Part shown: positions 8,956-17,366 of the stretch, one piece after another
How the letters are laid out: each line of letters begins with the position of its first letter
Position numbering within the stretch: the first letter of the stretch is position 1
Source of the DNA: DASXZH01 sp036502005
GTDB taxonomy: Bacteria > Armatimonadota > Fimbriimonadia > Fimbriimonadales > Fimbriimonadaceae
Direction of reading: 5' to 3'
Length of the DNA: 64,000 bases
NCBI GenBank assembly: GCA_036502005.1
Contig: DASXZH010000037.1
Coordinates: 40,761-104,760 of the forward strand
Program-made: the position numbers and the translations under genes
The notes under the pieces: generated by a model
What the model was told of the DNA's origin: nothing
Databases searched by the model: none
The model's input: the letters and a program-made list of their open reading frames with translations, nothing else

Positions 8956-9684
8956 ATGAAGATCGATGTGGCGATCATAGGGGGCACCGGCGTGGGCGAT
9001 GTGCTCGCCCAAATGAAGGGTTCTTCCCTTCACGTACCAACTCCCGAAGGCCAACTTGCGGGCAAGGTGATATCGCACGAAGGCGGCGATATTTTGCTGG
9101 TGAGCAGGCATTCCGCGGGGCACAAAGTGCCACCCCACCGGGTCAACTACAAAGCCATAGCTCTTGGCTTGAAAAAGCTGGGGGTTCGTTACTGCTTTTC
9201 TACGGCTGCTGTCGGCAGTCTGCGCCGAGATTGGCTCACGGGAACTCTGGTGGCGTGCTCTGACTTTTTAGATCTCACTGGACGCCACCAGACCATGTTT
9301 GATAGCAATGTAGTTCACACAGATTTCACTTGGCCATTTTCTCCTTCAGGGCGTGCGGCTATTCTGTCGGCGGCGGCAACGATGGGTTTGGATGTCAAGC
9401 CGGAAGGGACCTACATTTGCGAGAATGGCCCCCGCTACGAAACACCACACGAGATAACGCTCCTAACCCATGTCGGGGACGTAGTTGGAATGACCGCCTC
9501 GACCGAGGCGATTCTGCTTCACGAAGCAGGCATTGAATACACCTGTTTGGCCCTTGTAACCAACCTCGCAGCGGGAATTGAGGACATGCCGCTCAGCCAC
9601 GAGGAAGTGGTGGAAGAGATGCAGAAGAATGCTTCTGTTGTGGTTAAGTTGCTACTTGCTGCCATTGATTTAGTGCGGAAATGA
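8956..9684 (+). CDS. mtnP: MTA/MTI phosphorylase family (purine nucleoside phosphorylase type)
   Basis: 242 residues from ATG at 8956 (MKIDVAIIGGTGVGDVL); the upstream in-frame ATG at 8917 adds a non-conserved leader. The phosphate site (SRHSAGHKVPPHRVNY), GPRYETPHEI and VGMTASTEA are those of trimeric MTAP-type enzymes. The purine-site segment reads LVTNLAAGI, with Asn where adenine-specific MTAP has Asp. This points to a 6-oxopurine substrate such as methylthioinosine. It would salvage the by-product of polyamine or homoserine-lactone synthesis. It overlaps the next gene by four bases. Confidence 0.88.
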   Translation: MKIDVAIIGGTGVGDVLAQMKGSSLHVPTPEGQLAGKVISHEGGDILLVSRHSAGHKVPPHRVNYKAIALGLKKLGVRYCFSTAAVGSLRRDWLTGTLVACSDFLDLTGRHQTMFDSNVVHTDFTWPFSPSGRAAILSAAATMGLDVKPEGTYICENGPRYETPHEITLLTHVGDVVGMTASTEAILLHEAGIEYTCLALVTNLAAGIEDMPLSHEEVVEEMQKNASVVVKLLLAAIDLVRK

Positions 9685-10550
9685 CGCGACGGGATTTTGC
9701 TCTCTATCTGACTCTTACTCCCGGCATCGGCGGGCGCACCGTCACGCGGGTGCTCAACCGAAACGATATGCTTTCGCGTTCACCGGAGGCGTTCTTGTCT
9801 TTATCTCCCGAGGCACTACGCGAGGAATACGGATTGCGGGCCGATGCGGCGGAGCGCATTGCTGCTTCCGGCAAAGCAGGTGCGGCCAAGATTTTGGAGG
9901 AGCAGAAGCGGCTAGTTGCTCTTGGGGTTACGCTGGTTACCCAGGCTGACGCCCACTATCCGACGATGATCGAGGAAATGGATCCCGATCCGCCAAATGT
10001 GCTCTTCTTTTATGGAAACCATAAGCTGCTGAGCGCGAACACTTATTCGGTTTTGAGTTCGCGGAACACTTCCCTTGCCGGTCTGGACGAGATTGAAAAA
10101 CTGACTGAAGATGGCGTTTTGAAGGGCGAAGTTTTGGTTAGCAGCGACAACCGGCCGGAATTTCAGCGCGCTGCCTTGGTTCCTTTACGCTGGGGCGCGC
10201 CGCGGATTTTGTGCTTGGATAGGGGCTTGTTTGAGGTTTTGGGTCCTGATTTAAAGGACGAGCCGTTTCGGGCCGCGCGTCTTTGGCGTTATCAGTTCGA
10301 TCCCTCGACGGACTTGGTGATTTCGCCGTTTCGACCGGAGGCCAAGTTTTCTGGGGTCAACAACCAAGTCAGGGATCGGTTAGTCGCTTGCCTTAGCCGA
10401 CGGTTGGATTTTGTCGAGATCGCACCTACGGGCAATATGGAGAAGTTGGCAAAACTAGCGCTGAAGGCCGGACGGAAAGTACGGGTCTCAGATCGGTCGA
10501 TTAATTATCGAAGACTGAAGGAGATTGGCGCGGAAGTTATTTCGGCTTAA
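9681..10550 (+). CDS. DprA/Smf-like protein, degenerate
   Basis: 289 residues. Residues 1-70 form a helix-hairpin/SAM-like domain (LTPGIGGRTVTRVL) as in DprA. Then YPTMIEEMDPDPPNVLFFYGN, the usual DprA lead-in, is followed by a Rossmann-like region. The conserved GSR motif is replaced by SSRNTS, and I cannot see the usual G-x-G-I-D...AH segment. Normal DprA loads RecA on incoming single-stranded DNA during transformation. This copy is probably a diverged paralogue with altered or lost function. It is coupled to the phosphorylase gene (ATGA overlap). Confidence 0.7.
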   Translation: MTRRDFALYLTLTPGIGGRTVTRVLNRNDMLSRSPEAFLSLSPEALREEYGLRADAAERIAASGKAGAAKILEEQKRLVALGVTLVTQADAHYPTMIEEMDPDPPNVLFFYGNHKLLSANTYSVLSSRNTSLAGLDEIEKLTEDGVLKGEVLVSSDNRPEFQRAALVPLRWGAPRILCLDRGLFEVLGPDLKDEPFRAARLWRYQFDPSTDLVISPFRPEAKFSGVNNQVRDRLVACLSRRLDFVEIAPTGNMEKLAKLALKAGRKVRVSDRSINYRRLKEIGAEVISA

Positions 10551-10673
10551 GTGTAAAATCGATTTCCTCGCATTAGTGATAATGTCAAACCGCCGGATTT
10601 CACGATCAAGATTTACTGGGGCTCTTCGGATACAGTTCAGCCGGGCCAACCAAAGATCTACAATTTTGGAACA

Positions 10674-11330
10674 ATGACGCCCGCTCAACAAATGGAAATG
10701 GGCTCGCACATGAGAGGTATGGCCTCGATGATGGGCGGCGGCACGGGCGGAGCCAACTACTTCTATAAGGATGGCTGGACGACCGGCTATTGGCCAACCG
10801 AATCTCAGCCAGGCGAGATTCCGGACGGCGCCTCGATGGTTGGCACCTTTAACCTGAACACGAGCTTTGCAGGAAACTGCACCATTGATGCGCCTGCGAA
10901 TGTCGAATTTCTTGCACCGATCACGATGACGTCGCCGGATCTTAGCCAAAAACCGGCGCTCGATGCCGCCCTTGCGTTCCAGTGGAACCAAATCCCGAAC
11001 GCCCTCGGCCAATACGCCAAGGCTATCGGCTTTGAGGGCAAGAGCACCCTCATCATCTGGTCATCGTCAGACGTGTTTAACGATACTCTGCTGGGCAACA
11101 CGGACTATATGCAAATGGCAGCCGTGAACGACGCCGTTTCCAAGCATATCTTTATGCCGGGTGACTCGACTAAGATGACGATCCCGGCAGGGATCTTTGC
11201 GAACTCCGATTTCATGATGCTGAACATGGTTGGCTACGGCCCCGGATCAGCGGCTGCGGCGGGAAGTCCGGTTCCGAGGATTCAGACGAAGACGACCTTG
11301 AACGTCATGGTCAACAACAAGAAGCACTAA
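10674..11330 (+). CDS. Hypothetical secreted-type protein, apparently missing its 5' end
   Basis: The first ATG in frame is at 10674, giving 218 residues, but protein-like sequence clearly continues upstream in frame to about 10557 (DNVKPPDFTIKIYWGSSDTV just before the ATG) and then meets a stop at 10554. No ATG, GTG or TTG lies in that stretch, and no signal peptide remains. The visible product is Met/Gly-rich near the start (MGSHMRGMASMMGGG) and otherwise resembles exported proteins of unknown role. Either translation starts at ATG 10674 or a rare ATT, or the gene has lost its head. A terminator follows at 11345. Confidence 0.55.
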   Translation: MTPAQQMEMGSHMRGMASMMGGGTGGANYFYKDGWTTGYWPTESQPGEIPDGASMVGTFNLNTSFAGNCTIDAPANVEFLAPITMTSPDLSQKPALDAALAFQWNQIPNALGQYAKAIGFEGKSTLIIWSSSDVFNDTLLGNTDYMQMAAVNDAVSKHIFMPGDSTKMTIPAGIFANSDFMMLNMVGYGPGSAAAAGSPVPRIQTKTTLNVMVNNKKH

Positions 11331-11344
11331 GCTAATTTGTTTTT

Positions 11345-11376
11345 GCGCCGGGCTCTGATTGAATCCGGCGCTTTTT
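11345..11376 (+). terminator. Rho-independent terminator
   Basis: Perfect 7-bp stem GCGCCGG (11345-11351) / CCGGCGC (11365-11371) with a 13-base loop and five T residues after it. It lies 14 bases past the stop of the 10674 gene and separates it from the lipoprotein gene. Confidence 0.85.
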
Positions 11377-11441
11377 CCTTAACAGCAGGTTGTGCCGAGA
11401 CAAACGGGTATGTTGTTACTGGATTCGCATAATAGCAAAAT

Positions 11442-12374
11442 ATGATGTCAAAACCCATCAGGAAAACACTTAAGACTTTGGGCGCTTCCGCAGTCCTTCT
11501 CGCCGGCTTTTCCTTCTTCGGTGGGGCGTGCGGCGGAGGCGGTTCGCAGCCTGCTTCGCTGGCCTCAGCCCCCACCGTGGTCGCCCAAGCAACGAATTAC
11601 CCGGACAATTCCGGCGGTCCGGCTATAAAATTGACATTTGCCAATTTTCCGTCGGGGCCCTATGCTGCCGGGATTCAATATGTTATTTACCGGAATTATG
11701 CAGCGGATTCACCCCCAACGCAGGTATCGACTTCAGCTCAATCGTTTGCGTACGACGACACCAACAGCAGAAATTTCAACTATTACAGCGCTCCGCTCAT
11801 ACAATCAGCGGCGGGGGCATGTTCTGCGGCAACGAGCACCGCGGGTACGGCAACTGGAATCGCTCCGGGCGTACCCTATTCATACACTGTTCAAGAAGTT
11901 TACACTTCCGGAGCGTGCAGTTATGAAACCGCCCCTATAGCTTCCGGAATAGCGACCCCCCTCGGTGCCACCTCCCTGATAAGCCCGGCGGATGGTCAAA
12001 ACGTATATATGTTTGTTCCCTTCACTTTTTCAAGCCTGGTTGGTACAGCGCCGATAACCGTTCAATACGTTTTGCAAATATCCAACGCGCCGCAGTTTCC
12101 CAAAGCGACAACGTACACTTCTCCTCCGCTAGTTACCGGAAACCCCAATAATCAGAGCATATCGTTACAACCTACCAAGATAAACGAGCTTCTTCAGGAT
12201 TTCCTAACGGCAAATGGGGTCCCTGCCAGCCCAACCTACTGGTGGCGAATAGGCGCTAGAAATATTGCTGATGTGCCGGGTCCCGTTCCCGATCCAACAA
12301 CGGGCGAGGCTTATGTGTTCTGCTCGCCGGCAAAGTTTCAAATTCCGGGTTCTACCATGACAAGAAGGCATTAG
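11442..12374 (+). CDS. Lipoprotein with fibronectin-like domains
   Basis: 310 residues. Basic n-region (MMSKPIRKTLKT), hydrophobic stretch, then FFGGACGGGG, read as a lipobox with Cys near residue 30. Two beta-sandwich-like regions follow. One contains YVIYRNYAADSPPTQV and PYSYTVQEVY, typical of FN3 strands. The second contains ISPADGQNVYMFVPFTFSS and PTYWWRIGARN. It probably sits on a membrane facing outward. Function unknown. Confidence 0.7.
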   Translation: MMSKPIRKTLKTLGASAVLLAGFSFFGGACGGGGSQPASLASAPTVVAQATNYPDNSGGPAIKLTFANFPSGPYAAGIQYVIYRNYAADSPPTQVSTSAQSFAYDDTNSRNFNYYSAPLIQSAAGACSAATSTAGTATGIAPGVPYSYTVQEVYTSGACSYETAPIASGIATPLGATSLISPADGQNVYMFVPFTFSSLVGTAPITVQYVLQISNAPQFPKATTYTSPPLVTGNPNNQSISLQPTKINELLQDFLTANGVPASPTYWWRIGARNIADVPGPVPDPTTGEAYVFCSPAKFQIPGSTMTRRH

Positions 12375-12517
12375 GTGCTCTAACCGGTTTTGCGTCTGTA
12401 ACCTTACTCCAGCAAGCCTACGAACCTTGGTTTGTGGAAGCCTGCCGATGAGGGCCGCACAACTGGAACACACAATCTAGAAGTAACCAATGGGAGCCCA
12501 GGCCGCAGAATTGGCCG

Positions 12518-13768
12518 TTACGCAAAAATCGCGTGCTCCAAGAACGCATTTCTGAACTTGAAGTTGGGGTCTAGACTGGTTGCGAGGTGTCGAAATGAAT
12601 CCATCTTTTCGTATCGCTGCTCTAACTCGATTCCCGATATTCGAAACAGCTTCGCCCAATGAGGGCGCGGTTGAAAAGGAGCAAGAGCCTTTTCGATTTT
12701 AGGAAGAAGATATCGAACGGCTTCCGGGTGTTTTTTCCACGTGAAGTGGATGCCCACCGAATCGCGATGATAGGAGGGGCTCAGCCAGAGGTTATCGGCC
12801 GCCATGGTCCGTATCTCGCAAATCTGGAGTAGATCTGCTATCTCTTTAGCAAATGGCGCCAGAACCTGCAAACAAGAAACGGCATCCTTGCGCGAAACCA
12901 GATACTCGGTCTGAAGTTCTTCCCCACTGCTTGGCGTAAACGCCATTTTAAAATGCGGAAGTATTTCGTGCGATGGGCATTGCACGCCTAACTGGCCGGT
13001 GCAGAACTCGGCTGGCATCCCTGGCACCGGATGAACCTGCCGTTTGGCTGCGTTGGTCCCAAAGAGGCTCTGGGGGAAAGCGGAGCTATCAACTCTTCCT
13101 TTGAGCCAAACTTGGTTGATTTCAGGACCTTTCCAGTCAGTAAACAAAGACACGCTGTACGCGCTTGAGGTGATGGCATCGAAGTTCTGTTCGAGCTGTT
13201 GAAACGGCAAGTTCTCGTAAACAACCTGGCTCATCTCGAACGCGGGAAGGAGGTCCAGTGTCATTTCAACCACTATTCCAAGCGCGCCCAAACCTACCAC
13301 GGCAGCGTTGAAATACTCATCATTGCGGGCTAGCGACATCACTTCACCGTTTGCGAGAACGATCTTCAATTCGGACACGGTGGTTGCCAAGTTACCGTTG
13401 GCGTCGCCGGACCCGTGAGTCGCTGTTGCAACCGCGCCTCCAACAGATATATGAGGCAATGAAGCCAAATTATGCAGGGCGAGACCGTAACGATGCAGTT
13501 CTTGGCTGAACTTGCCGTAAGTGATGCCGGGTTCGACGACAGCCCTTTTACCAAAAACGTCGATCTCTTTGATCGCCGTGAAATTCTGAAGAGACACAAG
13601 TGTCCCAGTTGTGTCTGCAATTGAGCTAAAGGAATGCTTTGTGCCAAGCGCCTTTACCTTTTCGCTGCGATCAACAATCTCCTGCAGTTCTTCCAAACAC
13701 GCTGGAACCACTAAGTTCTTGGCCTGGTATGTGAGATTTCGCGCCCAATTCTCTATCGGGGTGGCCAT
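12518..13768 (-). CDS. FAD-dependent alditol (xylitol/sorbitol) oxidase family
   Basis: 416 residues from ATG at 13768, matching the about 418 of Streptomyces AldO. The longer frame reaches 13894 but would run into tRNA-Gly. ALGTKHSFSSIADT places His45 where AldO His46 carries covalent 8-alpha-histidyl FAD. The FAD-binding PISVGGA-like segment reads HISVGGAVATATHGSG. The C-terminal domain (WLSPSYHRDSVGIHFTWKKHPE) matches the ALO-type substrate domain. Expected reaction: polyol plus oxygen to aldose plus hydrogen peroxide. The exact polyol is not known. Confidence 0.9.
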   Translation of the reverse strand: MATPIENWARNLTYQAKNLVVPACLEELQEIVDRSEKVKALGTKHSFSSIADTTGTLVSLQNFTAIKEIDVFGKRAVVEPGITYGKFSQELHRYGLALHNLASLPHISVGGAVATATHGSGDANGNLATTVSELKIVLANGEVMSLARNDEYFNAAVVGLGALGIVVEMTLDLLPAFEMSQVVYENLPFQQLEQNFDAITSSAYSVSLFTDWKGPEINQVWLKGRVDSSAFPQSLFGTNAAKRQVHPVPGMPAEFCTGQLGVQCPSHEILPHFKMAFTPSSGEELQTEYLVSRKDAVSCLQVLAPFAKEIADLLQICEIRTMAADNLWLSPSYHRDSVGIHFTWKKHPEAVRYLLPKIEKALAPFQPRPHWAKLFRISGIELEQRYEKMDSFRHLATSLDPNFKFRNAFLEHAIFA

Positions 13769-13797
13769 GTGTTTACCGCTCGCTCGATTCGAAAAAC

Positions 13798-13824
13798 AAA
13801 AAAGCCGCCCGATTTGGCGGCCTT
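13798..13824 (-). terminator. Rho-independent terminator after tRNA-Gly
   Basis: On the minus strand GCCGCC, five to six loop bases and GGCGGC are followed by six T residues. It starts about 10 bases past the tRNA-Gly 3' end and ends 30 bases before the alditol oxidase start. Confidence 0.8.
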
Positions 13825-13833
13825 TGAAATAAC

Positions 13834-13908
13834 TGGAGCGGGAGACGAGATTCGAACCCGCGACCTTCTCGTTGGCAACGAGAAGCTCTACCACTGAGCT
13901 ACTCCCGC
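13834..13908 (-). tRNA. tRNA-Gly (anticodon GCC)
   Basis: Minus strand: acceptor GCGGGAG/CTCCCGC, D-arm GCTC...GAGC, anticodon stem TCTCG/CGAGA with loop TTGCCAA (anticodon GCC), T-arm GCGGG TTCGAAT CTCGT, encoded CCA at 13834-13836. Reads GGC/GGT. Confidence 0.97.
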
Positions 13909-13962
13909 GTTAGGTGTTATTTATACCCTCAATGGCGGTCGGGAGGCAAGGCTAGTGACTTA

Positions 13963-14128
13963 GTCGAAAGTCGAAGGTCGAATGTCCAAGGTCGAAGGTC
14001 GAAGGTCGAAGGTCGAATGTCGAATGTCGAATGACGGAAATGTGAACCGCGGGGACCGATCTAGCTTCTGCGTCCTATGCTTATTTGTGTTGGCCCCTCC
14101 GACTTTCGACTTTCGACCTTCGACCCTT
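13963..14128. repeat. GTCGAAN heptamer inverted array, copy 1
   Basis: Exactly ten tandem heptamers of the form GTCGAAA/G/T fill 13963-14032 (the fourth reads GTCCAAG). After about 67 unrelated bases, four heptamers of the complement (CGACTTT, CGACCTT) occupy 14100-14127. The two arms can pair. It lies between tRNA-Gly and the inositol-phosphatase gene. Confidence 0.95.
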
Positions 14129-14141
14129 CTAACGACCCGAG

Positions 14142-14147
14142 TATAAT
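14142..14147 (+). promoter_or_regulatory. Perfect TATAAT -10 box eight bases before a GTG start
   Basis: TATAAT at 14142-14147 puts the expected transcription start at about 14154, on the GTG codon at 14155. There is no Shine-Dalgarno sequence. A TTCGAC hexamer from the heptamer array sits 17 bases upstream in the -35 position. The mRNA may be leaderless. Confidence 0.5.
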
Positions 14148-14154
14148 CTTGCCC

Positions 14155-14913
14155 GTGTCCGACTACGCGGATCTCCTCCCCAAGCTAGCCGAAATCACCC
14201 GGGAGGGAGGGCGAATTGCCCAAGAAGCACGCAAGCGTCTCAACCGCCAGATCAAGCCAGACGGCAGCATTCTCACCAACGGCGACCAAGAAGTTGAACG
14301 GTTTCTGCGAAGTGAGCTTTGCAAAATGGTGGACGGCGCGGCCGTTTGGGGCGAAGAATACGGATTCAGCGAGCAAACTCCGCAGGGACTTTGGCTGGTG
14401 GACCCTATAGATGGAACCAGTAACTACGCTTTTCACTCGCCGCTTTGGGGAGTAAGCATTGCCCTGTTGGTTGATAACCAGATTCAGTTTGGGTCGGTCT
14501 TTCTGCCGGACCTAAACGAGCTTTACCTCAGCGCCCGGGGTCACGGAGTTACTTGTAACGGCCATCAATTAGCCAAAATCGAGCCAGGCGAAATACGACC
14601 TTGCGAACTGGTCAGCTATAACGATCATGTCTTAAAGGCCTGCGACAAGCTGCCCGGCAAAATGCGTCACGCAGGAGCTTTTGTGATCGATGGCTGTTTC
14701 ACCGCCTGCCAGCGATATCGGGGACTAATCGGGATTCGGGAGAGGCTATACGATATCGCCCCGTGCCTGCTCTTTAACGAGGAATTGGGCGCCGATATTC
14801 GCTATGCCGACGGTTCGCCACTGGATTTAAGCGAACTTAAGGCGAACATTAAAATCACCCGGCCGTGGGTTATTTTCCCTCGCCAATCAGGATTCTTCCT
14901 GAACCGGCCGTAG
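14155..14913 (+). CDS. Inositol monophosphatase family phosphatase
   Basis: 252 residues from GTG at 14155. The upstream ATG frame would be encoded by heptamer repeats and is rejected. Metal-site motifs are WGEEYG and LVDPIDGTSNYAFHSPLWGVSIAL. The C-terminal motif usually written WDxA appears as YDIAPCLLFNEELGA, still supplying the metal-binding Asp. Members dephosphorylate inositol-1-phosphate, histidinol phosphate or nucleotide 3'-phosphates. The substrate is not decided here. It converges on the peroxiredoxin-like gene, overlapping by 27 bases. Confidence 0.88.
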   Translation: MSDYADLLPKLAEITREGGRIAQEARKRLNRQIKPDGSILTNGDQEVERFLRSELCKMVDGAAVWGEEYGFSEQTPQGLWLVDPIDGTSNYAFHSPLWGVSIALLVDNQIQFGSVFLPDLNELYLSARGHGVTCNGHQLAKIEPGEIRPCELVSYNDHVLKACDKLPGKMRHAGAFVIDGCFTACQRYRGLIGIRERLYDIAPCLLFNEELGADIRYADGSPLDLSELKANIKITRPWVIFPRQSGFFLNRP

Positions 14914-15402
14914 CTTCCCCTGGACTTCTGGGGCGCGCGGTGTATCCGAAATATCTTTGGAACGCTGCTCCCAAGTAACGGTGCCGTCCGTTTCGATGAT
15001 GAAAACCCCGGGCAGTTGGGCCGCATCGCCGTAAGGCATTCCTTGCAAGTAACCGTGAAGCATGGCCCCAATCGCGCGTGCAATCACATGAGGGTTGATA
15101 AACTCCGCCAAGCCGCCGCGGCGAAGATTGAAATAGGCGTGGAGTTTCTTCTCGGGATCGCAAATGAACTTGTGCGGAGACTTCATACGCTTGCGGAAGA
15201 CTTCTGTCTGCTCGGGCGTGCCGAGGGTGACAAAGACAATGTTATCGTCCTTTAGCGGCCTTAGCTGGGCTACATGCTCTTTACAGAACACGCAGCCGAG
15301 ATGGCGAAGGAAAACCAGGGCCAGGCGCTGGGTTTCGTAAAAGGTCTTTAGGGGGACAATTTCGCCCGTGCTGAGCAGAACGTCTACGCATGGGGCATTC
15401 AC
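14887..15402 (-). CDS. AhpC/TSA-2 (PRXL2/SelL-like) redox protein
   Basis: 171 residues with a thioredoxin-like fold. FLRHLGCVFCKEHVAQL has a CxxC at the place where PRXL2/SelL proteins carry their redox pair. PEKKLHAYFNLRRGG and LPGVFIIETDGTVTWEQRS are also typical. Probably a cytoplasmic thiol-dependent reductase; substrate unknown. It ends 27 bases inside the convergent phosphatase gene, and aspS lies 28 bases upstream on the... opposite side of its start region, on the same strand. Confidence 0.85.
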   Translation of the reverse strand: MNAPCVDVLLSTGEIVPLKTFYETQRLALVFLRHLGCVFCKEHVAQLRPLKDDNIVFVTLGTPEQTEVFRKRMKSPHKFICDPEKKLHAYFNLRRGGLAEFINPHVIARAIGAMLHGYLQGMPYGDAAQLPGVFIIETDGTVTWEQRSKDISDTPRAPEVQGKLRPVQEES

Positions 15403-15430
15403 CGTTGAAGTTTACCGGTATGCGCTGAAA

Positions 15431-17248
15431 CTACTTCGCCAATCTCAAACCCAACTCGACCCACTGAGCCGCGTCAACCGTGCTCGGCGCGTCCATCATC
15501 GGATCAAAGCCGTTGCCGATCTTCGGGAACGCCATCACTTCCCTAATGTTCTCGTCGTCAGTTAGCAGCATCACTAACCGGTCGATGCCCGGAGCGATTC
15601 CGCCGTGGGGCGGGGCGCCGTAGCTGAAAGCCTCCAGCATGTGGCCGAACCTTTCCAGCTGAGTTTCCTCGCTCAAACCAATCAGCGAACACACGCGTGA
15701 TTGAACGTCCGCCTGGTGGATTCGAATCGAGCCCGAAGCCCACTCGGTGCCGTTGCAGACGATGTCGTAGCAGTCCGCGCGCATGCGTGCCGGGTCGGAG
15801 TCCATGTAGATCAGGTCCTCGTCCTTTGGCGCCGTAAACAGGTGGTGCATCGGCGTCCAGTGGTTGGCGGCCGCGTCCCACTCCACCAGGGGGAAATCCA
15901 GCACCCAACAGAAATGCAGTTTCCGAGGGTTGCGCAAACCCGCTCGATCTCCGATCTCGTTCCGCAAGCGAGACAAAACGTTGTTGCCCGCAGCGTATCC
16001 GTCGGCGATGAAGCAGAGCAGATCGCCCGGCTGCGCCTCGCTCAACTCGATGATCCTGTTCAGTTCATCGGGCTTGAAGAACTTCACAATGCTGCCGCGA
16101 AGGCCTAAGCCGGAAGGCGTCGTGTGAGCGCTTTCTTCGGTGGCCATTTCGGTGACCGCGATGGTTGCCATCCCTTTCGCGCCAAACTCCCGAGCAAACG
16201 CCTCCAACTCGCCGACTTCCTTGCGAGAAAGCTTGTCCCCGCCAGGATAACGGACCCCACGGACCATGCCGCCCCCTTCCACCGTGCTCTTAAACACGCT
16301 GAAATCGCTCGCTTCGGCCACATCGGTGATATCAAAAATCTGCAGCCCGAAGCGCAAGTCGGGCTTATCGGTTCCGTAAAGGTTTATGGCTTCGTCGTAG
16401 GTTAAGCGCGTAAAGTCCTGAACGGGGTCCTTTTCCAGCTTGAACTCCTCAATAAGCTCGTTTATCACGCTCAGGGTTAGACCCTCGGCAAGTTGCAGAA
16501 CATCTTCCTGGGTGATGAAAGACATCTCCAAGTCGAGCTGAGTGAACTCCGGTTGGCGGTCGCTACGTTGGCTCTCGTCCCTAAAGCATTTGGCAATTTG
16601 GTAGTAGCGCTCGATTCCGCTTACCATGAGCAACTGCTTGTATTGCTGGGGGCTTTGCGGCAAGGCGTAAAACTTGCCTGGCTCCAATCGATAAGGCACC
16701 AAATAGTCGCGGGCGCCTTCCGGCGTGGACTTGGTGATGATCGGCGTCTCGACTTCTAAGAAACTGCGGCTATCCAGATAGGACCGAATCTTGGTGATTG
16801 CAGCCGCTCGAAGCGCCAGCTTTCGGTACATAGCGGGCCGGCGAAGATCCAAATAGCGGTGCTTCATCCGAAGCTCTTCGTTAACACTCGCCATCTGCTC
16901 TTCATCGCTGATTGGGAATGGCAACGGCTTCGAAGGGCTGAGAATGCTGTAGGAGGTGACGACTACCTCAATCTCGCCCGTGACGATATTGGCGTTCCGG
17001 GTCTTCTCATCGCGCATGCGAATATCGCCGGAAATGCTCAGGCAGGTTTCGTTGCGAATGTCGGCCAGATTCTTAAAAAGACCGGGTTCAAAAAGCAGTT
17101 GCACGATGCCAGTTCGGTCGCGAAGATCGACGAAAAAGAGGCCGCCAAGATCCCGAACGCGGTGTGCCCACCCGTTCAAAACCACCTGTGTCCCGGCATT
17201 CTTGGAACGCAGTTCACCACAAGATTGCGTGCGCTGGAGAAAACTCAT
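15431..17248 (-). CDS. aspS: Aspartyl-tRNA synthetase
   Basis: 605 residues from ATG at 17248 (MSFLQRTQSCGELR); the frame extends to 17332 without conserved sequence. An N-terminal OB-fold (GWAHRVRDLGGLFFVDLRDRTG) is followed by class II motif 2 (CFRDESQRSDRQPEFTQLDLEMSF region). The bacterial GAD insertion domain comes next, then motif 3 (GIAPGIDRLVML). It charges tRNA-Asp, or tRNA-Asp and tRNA-Asn if non-discriminating. It is divergent from the GYF/TM2 gene (118 bases between starts). Confidence 0.97.
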   Translation of the reverse strand: MSFLQRTQSCGELRSKNAGTQVVLNGWAHRVRDLGGLFFVDLRDRTGIVQLLFEPGLFKNLADIRNETCLSISGDIRMRDEKTRNANIVTGEIEVVVTSYSILSPSKPLPFPISDEEQMASVNEELRMKHRYLDLRRPAMYRKLALRAAAITKIRSYLDSRSFLEVETPIITKSTPEGARDYLVPYRLEPGKFYALPQSPQQYKQLLMVSGIERYYQIAKCFRDESQRSDRQPEFTQLDLEMSFITQEDVLQLAEGLTLSVINELIEEFKLEKDPVQDFTRLTYDEAINLYGTDKPDLRFGLQIFDITDVAEASDFSVFKSTVEGGGMVRGVRYPGGDKLSRKEVGELEAFAREFGAKGMATIAVTEMATEESAHTTPSGLGLRGSIVKFFKPDELNRIIELSEAQPGDLLCFIADGYAAGNNVLSRLRNEIGDRAGLRNPRKLHFCWVLDFPLVEWDAAANHWTPMHHLFTAPKDEDLIYMDSDPARMRADCYDIVCNGTEWASGSIRIHQADVQSRVCSLIGLSEETQLERFGHMLEAFSYGAPPHGGIAPGIDRLVMLLTDDENIREVMAFPKIGNGFDPMMDAPSTVDAAQWVELGLRLAK

Positions 17249-17348
17249 CGGAGTCGAGAGGGTACCAGGTTGAAGGCCGTCCGTTTCTAGTGTTGGCTCA
17301 CGGTGGCAAAAGGCCCAAATCAATACAACCAAATCTTTCGAGCGCCGT

Positions 17349-17354
17349 TATAAT
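17349..17354 (+). promoter_or_regulatory. TATAAT -10 box for the GYF/TM2 gene
   Basis: TATAAT at 17349-17354 precedes the ATG at 17367 by 12 bases, so the leader would be only about 6 bases. No clear -35 box is visible. Confidence 0.4.
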
Positions 17355-17366
17355 CTAAGAGGGATT

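Noticed and set aside
8908..9138. N-terminal extension of the CBS protein
   Set aside because: It lies antisense to the phosphorylase gene and is not CBS-like; ATG 8907 gives a complete two-domain protein.
13963..14128. Possible CRISPR array
   Set aside because: Units are 7 bases with no spacers and no cas genes are near.
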